Notes under the pieces: model-generated | Databases searched by the model: none | The model's input: the letters and a program-made list of their open reading frames with translations, nothing else | What the model was told of the DNA's origin: nothing | Program-made: the position numbers and the translations under genes | Shown here: piece after piece, positions 1 to 4,888 of the stretch | How positions within the stretch are numbered: the stretch's first letter is position 1 | Layout of the letters: every line of letters begins with the position of its first letter | Assembly: GCA_903873565.1 (NCBI GenBank) | Contig: CAIQOY010000407.1 | Span: 1-5,258 of the forward strand | Length of the DNA: 5,258 nucleotides | Origin: an uncultured Actinomycetes bacterium | GTDB lineage: Bacteria > Actinomycetota > Thermoleophilia > Gaiellales > F1-60-MAGs149 | Reading direction: 5' to 3'

Positions 1-1
1 C

Positions 2-814
2 CTGCGCTTCCTCGACATCGACGACGAGGGGCACCTGCAGCTCGACGCGCTGGATGCGATCGCCCGCGAGGGCCGCGTCAGGATCGTCGCCGTCACCCAC
101 CAGTCGAACACGCTCGGGGTGCGGCCGCCGGTCGACGAGATCGTGCGCTGGGCGCACGCCCAGGGCGCGGTCGTGGTCCTCGATGCGGCGCAGACGGTGC
201 CCAACCGGCCGGTCGACGTGCAGGCGCTCGGCGCCGACTTCGTCGCCTTCTCCGGCCACAAGACGCTCGGGCCCACCGGCATCGGCGCGCTCTGGGGCCG
301 CGAGGAGCTCCTGCAGGCGATGCCGCCGTTCATGACGGGCGGCGAGATGATCCGCTCCGTCCGGCTCGACCGCACCGCCTGGAACACCCTGCCGTGGAAG
401 TTCGAGGCGGGCACGCCCGCCTACGCCGAGGCCATCGCCCTGCACGCGGCGATCGACTACCTGACCGGGGTCGGCCTCGAGGCCATCGATGCGCACGAGC
501 ACCGGATCACGGTCTACGCCCTCGAGCGCCTCGCCGAGGTGCCGGGGCTGCGCGTCGTCGGCCCGCGCGACGCGGCCGCGCGCGGCGGCGTCGTCTCGTT
601 CGTCCTCGACGACGTCCATCCGCACGACGTGGCCGAGATCCTCGACCGCCACGCGGTCTGCGTGCGCGCCGGCCACCACTGCACGCAGCCCCTCGTCGAG
701 CGCCTCGGGCTGGCGGCGACCGTGCGCGCCTCCTTCTACCTGTACACCGCGACCGACGACGTCGACCGGCTCGTCGAGGGCCTCCTCGACGCGCGCCGCG
801 TGATGGGGGTGTAG
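2..814 (+). CDS. sufS: Cysteine desulfurase SufS, 5'-truncated by the window edge
   Basis: This is a PLP-dependent group II cysteine desulfurase. It converts L-cysteine to L-alanine and holds the sulfur as a persulfide for Fe-S cluster assembly in the cytoplasm. The open frame runs in from the left edge, giving 270 visible residues. Visible family marks are THQSN (about codons 33-37), DAAQ of the PLP pocket, SGHK with the Schiff-base lysine at codon 87 (bases 260-262), and RAGHHC with the catalytic cysteine at codon 227 (bases 680-682). The Lys-Cys spacing nearly equals that of E. coli SufS, so roughly 140 N-terminal residues lie outside the window. HPHD is present, and its second His (codon 208) sits 19 residues before the cysteine, as in Bacillus SufS, where it takes part in zinc-ligand exchange with SufU. 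The GTG at 119 is internal, not the start. The stop is followed after two bases by sufU, so the two genes form an operon. The family call is very secure. Confidence 0.97.
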   Translation: MRFLDIDDEGHLQLDALDAIAREGRVRIVAVTHQSNTLGVRPPVDEIVRWAHAQGAVVVLDAAQTVPNRPVDVQALGADFVAFSGHKTLGPTGIGALWGREELLQAMPPFMTGGEMIRSVRLDRTAWNTLPWKFEAGTPAYAEAIALHAAIDYLTGVGLEAIDAHEHRITVYALERLAEVPGLRVVGPRDAAARGGVVSFVLDDVHPHDVAEILDRHAVCVRAGHHCTQPLVERLGLAATVRASFYLYTATDDVDRLVEGLLDARRVMGV

Positions 815-816
815 CC

Positions 817-1239
817 GTGGACGACGACCTCTACCGCGAGAACCTGATGGACCACTACCGCCACCCGCGCCACCACGGCGCGCTGGAGGGCGCCGACGCC
901 GAGGCCGAGGGCCAGAACCCGCTCTGCGGCGACCAGGTCACCGTGATGGTGCGCCTCGAGGACGGCCGGATCGGGGAGATGCGCTTCACGGGCCACGGCT
1001 GCGCGGTCTCGCAGGCCGCGACCTCGATGCTGACCGAGCTCGTCGCGGGGATGCCCGTGGAGGAGGCCGCGGCCCTGCCCTCGCAGGCGATCCTCGACGA
1101 GCTCGCGATCCCGCTCTCGGCGATGCGCGTCAAGTGCGCCGTGCTCGGCCTCGGCACGCTCAAGGTCGCCCTGCACCGGGCCGCCGGCACCCCGCTCCCC
1201 GCGGAGTGGGGCGACGCCGACGAGATCGTCTGGTCCTAG
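817..1239 (+). CDS. sufU: SufU, zinc-dependent sulfurtransferase / Fe-S assembly protein
   Basis: SufU accepts persulfide sulfur from SufS and passes it to the SufBCD scaffold; in Gram-positive bacteria it replaces SufE. The gene encodes 140 residues from a GTG at 817, two bases after the sufS stop, with a G-rich Shine-Dalgarno-like GGGGGTG at 805-811. The N-terminal LYRENLMDHYRHPR is typical of the U-type family. The zinc and sulfur ligands are all present: NPLCGD gives Cys37 and Asp39, GHGCA gives Cys62, and RVKCAVL gives Cys107 with Arg104 before it. Lys precedes the last Cys, as in SufU; IscU has His there. The Cys62 to Cys107 spacing is 45 residues, whereas Bacillus and Mycobacterium SufU have about 62, so the family's usual insertion of about 18 residues is absent and the spacing looks like IscU. 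The name rests on the sufS context and the RxKC motif. An IscU-like scaffold role is the alternative. Confidence 0.93.
   Translation: MDDDLYRENLMDHYRHPRHHGALEGADAEAEGQNPLCGDQVTVMVRLEDGRIGEMRFTGHGCAVSQAATSMLTELVAGMPVEEAAALPSQAILDELAIPLSAMRVKCAVLGLGTLKVALHRAAGTPLPAEWGDADEIVWS
1236..1239. other. CTAG shared by two convergent stop codons
   Basis: The tetranucleotide CTAG holds the TAG stop of sufU on the + strand (1237-1239) and the TAG stop of the PucR-type regulator on the - strand (complement of 1236-1238). The convergent genes therefore overlap by four bases, and there is no intergenic space for an intrinsic terminator in either direction. Each transcript must run into the other gene or end by a factor-dependent route. 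Confidence 0.9.
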
Positions 1240-2279
1240 GCGGGCTCGGCCTGGTCGAGCAGCCGCTCGCCGCGCACCGCGAGCTCGAGCCGGAAGCGGT
1301 CGTCGGCGTGCTGGAGGTCGAGGCCGGTCAGCTTGGCGATGCGGGCCAGCCGGTAGCGCACGGTGCGCTCGTGCACCTGCAGCGCGCGGGCGGTGGCCGC
1401 CACGCTGAGGCCCTCCTGCAGCCAGGTCTCGACCGTCTCCACGTACTGCGGCCCGCCGTTGCGCTTGCTGCGCAGCGGCTCGAGGGTCGACTCGACGAGC
1501 TCGCGCAGGGTCGCGCGGTCCTGGCCGATCAGGGCCTCGGGCAGCACGTCGGTGTACGGCACCACGCCGCGCAGGCCGAGCCGGCGCGCCACGTCGAGGG
1601 CCCGCAGCGCCTCGCCGTACGAGGTGCGGATGCCGGCCACCCCGAGCCCGGGGCGGCCCAGGCCGGCCGTCTCGGGGCCGCGCGGCGCCCGCCCGGTCAG
1701 GACGGCCACCGTGGTGCCCGCCCGCGGCGCGGCCAGCGCACCCGCCTCGCGGAAGCGGTCGAGGATCGCCTCCGACACCTCGCCCACCACGATCACGCTG
1801 CGGCGGCCGCCGATGTCGACGCCGAGCCGCCCGGCGGCCTCCATGACGCGGTCCGGCGGCGTGCCGCCGAGGAGCCAGTCGAGCAGGGTGGCGCGGGCGC
1901 TCTCGTCGCGGCGAACCGCGCTCTGCTGGGCCCGCACGTAGCCGTCGGCGAGGGCCTTCGCGCCGTCGTCCAGCACGCGCATCATCACGCCCGCGCGGCG
2001 GCTGATGGCCTTGGCGTCGCCCTCGGCGCCCGCCTCGCGCCAGACGACCCAGCCCGCGGTCAGCCAGGCGTCGACGGCCAGCGGCAGGGGCAGGGCGGCG
2101 TCGGCCGCGTGCGCGCCGGCCGAGGTCAGCCGCGTGCGGGCGGCCGGCGACAGGCGGTCGCCGCTCTTGGCGGCGCGCTGCAGGAGGCCGACCCAGCCGG
2201 CGAGGTCCAGCTCCGCCGCCGCCTCGCCCACGTCGGCGATGACGGCGCGCACGTCCTTGGCGTGGGGGTCCGGGGCCAC
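1236..2279 (-). CDS. PucR/CdaR-family helix-turn-helix transcription regulator
   Basis: This is a predicted DNA-binding regulator of 347 residues, starting at the GTG at 2279. Residues about 10-125 are a mostly helical domain resembling the RsbRD-type N-terminal domain found in many actinobacterial PucR-like proteins. Residues about 161-250 match the GGDEF-like middle domain of the family, with YGEALRALDVARRLG followed by VVPYTDV. Residues about 279-340 are the C-terminal PucR helix-turn-helix: TWLQEGLSVAATARAL, then the recognition segment VHERTVRYRLARI, then a closing LTGLDL..DDRFRLELAV. I chose the GTG at 2279 because TAAGG lies nine bases upstream. The longer GTG start at 2336 would overlap the upstream membrane gene and add an arginine-rich, non-family N terminus. 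No effector-binding motif or target operator is visible. The gene probably shares a transcript with the membrane-protein gene and is convergent with sufU. The family is clear; the regulon is unknown, and purine control should not be assumed. Confidence 0.9.
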   Translation of the reverse strand: MAPDPHAKDVRAVIADVGEAAAELDLAGWVGLLQRAAKSGDRLSPAARTRLTSAGAHAADAALPLPLAVDAWLTAGWVVWREAGAEGDAKAISRRAGVMMRVLDDGAKALADGYVRAQQSAVRRDESARATLLDWLLGGTPPDRVMEAAGRLGVDIGGRRSVIVVGEVSEAILDRFREAGALAAPRAGTTVAVLTGRAPRGPETAGLGRPGLGVAGIRTSYGEALRALDVARRLGLRGVVPYTDVLPEALIGQDRATLRELVESTLEPLRSKRNGGPQYVETVETWLQEGLSVAATARALQVHERTVRYRLARIAKLTGLDLQHADDRFRLELAVRGERLLDQAEPA

Positions 2280-2288
2280 GGCCCGGGA

Positions 2289-2293
2289 CCTTA
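2289..2293 (-). promoter_or_regulatory. Ribosome binding site of the PucR-type gene
   Basis: On the - strand TAAGG (followed by T) lies nine bases before the GTG at 2279. It is the best Shine-Dalgarno match in the 34-base gap after the membrane-protein stop, and it decides between the 2279 and 2336 starts. Confidence 0.55.
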
Positions 2294-2313
2294 CCGGTTT
2301 CCGGCAAGCCGTG

Positions 2314-4002
2314 TCACGCACCGTCCGCTTGCGCACGGATGCGGCCCGGGTCGAGACGGAAGCGCACGACGCCGTCGACGTCGGAGCGCTCGCCCCCGAC
2401 CTCGCGCAGGAGCCCCGTCCACGGACCGGGCTGGCGCGCGTCGATCAGCACCCACTCCGTGCCCGTCAGCGCCAGGTAGTCGAGCAGGGCGTCGCGGGCG
2501 TCCGGCGGCAGGGGGCCGCCGTAGAGGGCGCCCATGATCGGCAGGCCCGCGTAGGCCGCCGGGACGGCCGCCGCGCTGTAGGAGCCGGCCTGCCGCCAGC
2601 GCATCCGGTCGCGTGCCTGCCAGTACATGCCGTTGCCGCGGAACGAGTACGGCAGGGTCAGCACGATCGCGTCGTCGGCGATGTCGCGCGTCGCGGAGCC
2701 GGACGCGATCCCCGGCGGGGTCTCGAGCGGCGTCCGCCACCAGCGTCCGTCCTGGGTGGGCAGGAGCAGCACGAGGGCGAGGGCGGCCAGGGCCGCCCGC
2801 GCCGGCCAGGCGCGGTCCGCCCCGTCGCGCCGCGCCGCGAAGAGGGCCACCAGGAGCGCGATCCCGAGCCACGCGTAGACCACGATCCGGCCCGGCAGGG
2901 CGAGGCCGATCAGGGGCAGGCGCTCGACCTCCGCCCACGGCATCCAGCCGCCCGGGACGCCATCGATGGTCAGGCGGGCACCGAGGGCCAGCACGCCCGC
3001 GGCGAGCGCGGTCAGGCCGATCACGGTGGCGATCGGCCGCCGGCGCCAGCGGATCCAGCCGAGCGCGGCCACCGCGAGCAGCACGGGCCCGACGTAGCCG
3101 AGCTGCTCGGTCAGGTTGCCGGCGAACTCGGCCGAGCGGGTCGCGAAGCGCTCGCCCCCGATCCACGTGATGCGCGTCGGGATCAGGACATTGGCCAGGT
3201 CGAGCGGGTAGAGCTCGGGGCGGATCCGCCCCGAGATCGGGTTGGGGTGCAGGAGCGCCGTCAGGATCAGGGGCGAGGCGATCACGACGCCGAGCCCGTA
3301 GCCGGCGCCGATCCACGGCAGGGCGCGCGCGATGCGCCCGCGCAGCTCGGCGCCCCCGAGGGCGAGCGCGAGGCCGAGCGCGAGCGCGCCGACCAGGGTC
3401 GCGGTCGCCGCCACCTCGGTGAAGGTGAGGTACTGCAGGCCGACCAGCGCCGCGAGCGCGAGGACGCCGCGCTGGCGGCGGACCGAGCCCTCGATCAGGC
3501 GCACCGCGACCAGCACGATCAGGGGCAGCGCCCAGACCAGCGCCAGGTTGACGTGGTTGAGGGTCTGGCCGAGCAGGTACGACGAGAACCCGAAGGCCCA
3601 GCCGCCGAGGATGGCCGCGAGCGGGTCGGCGGTCAGGTGGCGGCAGAGCAGGTACGCGGTCCAGGCGGCGAGCGCGGGGGCGGCGAGGGCCAGCGCGTTG
3701 TAGGAGGCCAGCGGCCCGGCCAGCGCGGTCAGCGGGGCGAGCAGCAGCGCCGGCCCGGGGATGGTGGTGGCCCAGGCGAGGTTGAAGCCGACGGGGGCGT
3801 CGATCCGGTCGGTCAGAAACGGCGCCTGCGCGAGCCGCAGCACCTCGACCCAGTGGACGAGCGACCAGGCGAAGAAGCCCTGGTCGGCGCCGAAGCTGCC
3901 GACCACGGCGTCGGCGGGGGCGCGCAGGAGGTGGCGCCCGATCAGGAGGACGGACGCGAGCGCGTAGCCGAGCAGCACGAGGAGCGGCTCGACGCGGCGC
4001 AT
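2314..4002 (-). CDS. Multi-pass membrane protein, GT-C glycosyltransferase-like layout, function unknown
   Basis: The product is an integral membrane protein of 562 residues from the ATG at 4002. About eleven or twelve hydrophobic segments can be seen, near residues 5-22, 82-100, 101-120, 125-145, 153-170, 178-195, 196-217, 228-250, 303-317, 323-342, 373-390 and 402-415. A more hydrophilic C-terminal domain follows (about 416-562). After the first segment comes a loop with an acidic residue (GADQGFFAW, Asp40) and then a stretch around FNLAW and FGFSSYLLGQ. A first-loop acidic residue, many helices and a C-terminal soluble domain form the pattern of GT-C enzymes, which use polyprenyl-phosphate sugars, and of the related YfhO-like proteins. 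I could not match it to a characterised enzyme, so transfer activity is inference. A longer frame reaches an ATG at 4074, but its extra 24 residues are polar and run through a strong hairpin, so I prefer 4002. No Shine-Dalgarno sequence precedes 4002. The PucR-type gene follows 34 bases downstream. Confidence 0.85.
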   Translation of the reverse strand: MRRVEPLLVLLGYALASVLLIGRHLLRAPADAVVGSFGADQGFFAWSLVHWVEVLRLAQAPFLTDRIDAPVGFNLAWATTIPGPALLLAPLTALAGPLASYNALALAAPALAAWTAYLLCRHLTADPLAAILGGWAFGFSSYLLGQTLNHVNLALVWALPLIVLVAVRLIEGSVRRQRGVLALAALVGLQYLTFTEVAATATLVGALALGLALALGGAELRGRIARALPWIGAGYGLGVVIASPLILTALLHPNPISGRIRPELYPLDLANVLIPTRITWIGGERFATRSAEFAGNLTEQLGYVGPVLLAVAALGWIRWRRRPIATVIGLTALAAGVLALGARLTIDGVPGGWMPWAEVERLPLIGLALPGRIVVYAWLGIALLVALFAARRDGADRAWPARAALAALALVLLLPTQDGRWWRTPLETPPGIASGSATRDIADDAIVLTLPYSFRGNGMYWQARDRMRWRQAGSYSAAAVPAAYAGLPIMGALYGGPLPPDARDALLDYLALTGTEWVLIDARQPGPWTGLLREVGGERSDVDGVVRFRLDPGRIRAQADGA

Positions 4003-4008
4003 GACCGG

Positions 4009-4014
4009 AGTGTA
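4009..4014 (-). promoter_or_regulatory. Possible -10 box for a leaderless membrane-protein transcript
   Basis: The - strand reads TACACT, fitting TAnnnT, with six bases between it and the ATG at 4002. That spacing would start the RNA at or next to the start codon, and no Shine-Dalgarno sequence is seen there. No -35 match is visible at a 17-18 base spacing, so the call is weak. Confidence 0.3.
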
Positions 4015-4022
4015 CGGAGGCC

Positions 4023-4225
4023 CGGAAAGGCAGAGGGGCCGGGCGTCGCCGCCCGGCCCCTCCCGGTCATGCACTGGTCATACGCAGGAGTCGCTGCGGC
4101 TTGGCGCCGCGGCCCCAACGCTGGCTAGGCGGTTCCCCGTCGGTCCCGGGGCGCGCCTCCTACGTGCGCAGACCTCCACTTGCCGTACTGTCGCTGCTCA
4201 GAACGGACCACCCCCTTTCCGCGGT
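4023..4225 (-). ncRNA. Candidate structured RNA or mRNA leader, class unassigned
   Basis: No protein gene fits in 4003-4258, but the - strand folds well by hand. CGGAAAGG (4221-4214) pairs with CCTTTCCG (4030-4023), closing the whole molecule. CCGT-U-CUG (4206-4199) pairs with CAG-U-ACGG (4190-4183) around an eight-base loop. GGUC (4174-4171) can pair with GACC (4079-4076). ACGUAGGAG (4165-4157) pairs with CUCCUGCGU (4090-4082) through one G-U wobble, which would be an A-C mismatch on the + strand and so favours the - strand. Inside lie a hairpin with stem CCCCG/CGGGG (4151-4147 with 4139-4135) and one with stem GCGGC/GCCGC (4110-4106 with 4100-4096). A 12-bp hairpin stands near the 3' end. 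An extended -10 motif lies just upstream. I found no tRNA, tmRNA, RNase P or common riboswitch signature. Alternatives are a leader with an attenuator for the membrane gene, or the 3' untranslated region of dcd. Confidence 0.35.
4033..4062 (-). terminator. Perfect 12-bp GC-rich hairpin, probable terminator
   Basis: GAGGGGCCGGGC (4033-4044) and its exact reverse complement (4051-4062) flank a six-base loop. On the - strand the hairpin is followed by TGCCTTTCC, a poor U tract; on the + strand no U tract follows. GC-rich hairpins with weak tails are common terminators in high-GC actinobacteria. It would stop transcripts coming from dcd or from the candidate RNA before they reach the membrane-protein gene. 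If the membrane gene is read from upstream, it could act as an attenuator. Confidence 0.6.
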
Positions 4226-4231
4226 ACGGCC

Positions 4232-4240
4232 ACGGTATCA
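4232..4240 (-). promoter_or_regulatory. Extended -10 promoter motif before the candidate RNA
   Basis: The - strand reads TGATACCGT, that is TG-n-TAnnnT, an extended -10 element. A start about seven bases downstream (near 4225) falls just before the 5' strand of the closing stem of the candidate RNA. No recognisable -35 is present. A caveat is that bases 4235-4219 can also form a hairpin (CCGUGG with CCGCGG, one G-U pair), which could instead belong to the 3' end of the dcd transcript. Confidence 0.35.
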
Positions 4241-4258
4241 CCCGGGAGCGGGATCGCG

Positions 4259-4822
4259 CTACTGGAAATTCCGCCAGTAGGCGCTCGGCGTCGGACCGAC
4301 CTGGCCCTGGTACTTCGAGCCCAGGGAGCCCGACCCGTACGGCTTCTCGGCGGGGCCGTCGAGGTCCATGAAGGACATCTGCCCGATCTTCATCCCGGGG
4401 TAGAGGGTGATCGGCAGGTTGGCGACGTTCGCGAGCTCCAGGGTGACGTGCCCGTCGAAGCCGGGGTCGATGAACCCGGCCGTCGAGTGCACCTGCAGGC
4501 CGAGCCGGCCGAGCGAGCTCTTGCCCTCGAGGCGCGACACGATGTCGTCGCCGAGGGTGACCCGCTCGAGGGTGGCGCCGAGCACGAACTCGCCGGGGTG
4601 CAGGATGAACGGCCCGTCGCCCTCGATCTCGATCAGCTCCGTCAGCTCGGACTGCTCCTGCTTGACGTCGATGTGGCTGTAGCTCGAGTTGCGGAAGACG
4701 CGGAAGCGGCGGTCGCAGCGCACGTCGACGGAGGCGGGCTGGATGAGCGCGTCGTCGAACGGATCGAGGCGGATCCGCCCCGTCTCCACTGCCAGCCGGA
4801 TTCCGCGGTCGGAGAGAACCAT
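4259..4822 (-). CDS. dcd: dCTP deaminase, probably the bifunctional dUMP-forming type
   Basis: This enzyme deaminates dCTP on the route to dUMP for thymidylate synthesis, as a cytoplasmic trimer in the known family. The product is 187 residues from the ATG at 4822, beginning MVLSDRGIR as Dcd proteins do. Visible landmarks are DPFDDALIQPASVDVR (20-35), HPGEFVLG (75-82), GKSSLGRLGL (100-109), HSTAGFIDPGF (112-122), the catalytic Glu129 in TLELANVANLPI, PGMKIGQ (142-148) and the C-terminal YGS..GSKYQGQ.GPTPS. From memory, these align without gaps over the first 130 residues with the Mycobacterium tuberculosis enzyme, which makes dUMP directly from dCTP by deaminase plus dUTPase activity. Bifunctionality here is inferred from that likeness. 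No Shine-Dalgarno sequence is seen. A weak -10-like CAGACT (4837-4832) nine bases upstream could mean a near-leaderless mRNA. The frame stays open to 5239, but that extension is antisense to the kinase-like gene and unlike Dcd. Confidence 0.96.
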   Translation of the reverse strand: MVLSDRGIRLAVETGRIRLDPFDDALIQPASVDVRCDRRFRVFRNSSYSHIDVKQEQSELTELIEIEGDGPFILHPGEFVLGATLERVTLGDDIVSRLEGKSSLGRLGLQVHSTAGFIDPGFDGHVTLELANVANLPITLYPGMKIGQMSFMDLDGPAEKPYGSGSLGSKYQGQVGPTPSAYWRNFQ

Positions 4823-4875
4823 CGAGATGGCAGTCTGGCAGGCGCGGGGGACGCCGGGCGCACGCCGCACCGGTG

Positions 4876-4881
4876 TAGGCT
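4876..4881 (+). promoter_or_regulatory. -10 box for a leaderless kinase-like transcript
   Basis: TAGGCT fits TAnnnT and ends seven bases before the GTG at 4889, so transcription would begin at the start codon. There is no Shine-Dalgarno sequence between the box and the GTG. The arrangement is common in high-GC actinobacteria. It lies in the 66-base gap divergent to dcd, so both promoters must share this short space. Confidence 0.5.
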
Positions 4882-4888
4882 GACGGCT

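Noticed and set aside
736..2307. 523-codon - strand frame over sufU and the regulator
   Set aside because: It crosses sufU in antisense and lies in another frame of the regulator. Its product is Arg/Gly/Pro-rich with no domain.
2005..4128. 707-codon + strand frame across the membrane protein
   Set aside because: It is antisense to a well-supported membrane protein, and its product is repetitive Arg/Gly/Gln/Asp sequence typical of a shadow frame in GC-rich DNA.
4082..4151. c-di-AMP (ydaO-type) riboswitch, suggested by GGGGAACC and CAGC on the - strand
   Set aside because: The conserved CCGAAYCCGTCAGCTAAC block and GGGGTGAATCC are absent, so the likeness is superficial.
4187..4210. SRP RNA-like core (- strand TGGTCCGTTCTGAGCAGC)
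   Set aside because: It resembles the GGUCCGGAAGGAAGCAGC core only partly. The GGAA tetraloop and the UCC/GGA stem are lost, and the segment pairs better as a different hairpin.
4063..4258. tRNA, tmRNA or RNase P gene in the dcd-membrane gene gap
   Set aside because: No T-loop GGTTCGA motif, no CCA-ended acceptor stem and no GAGGAAAGTCC core was found on either strand.
4180..4371. 63-codon + strand small ORF
   Set aside because: About half is antisense to dcd. It has an Arg/Ser-rich product and no ribosome site.
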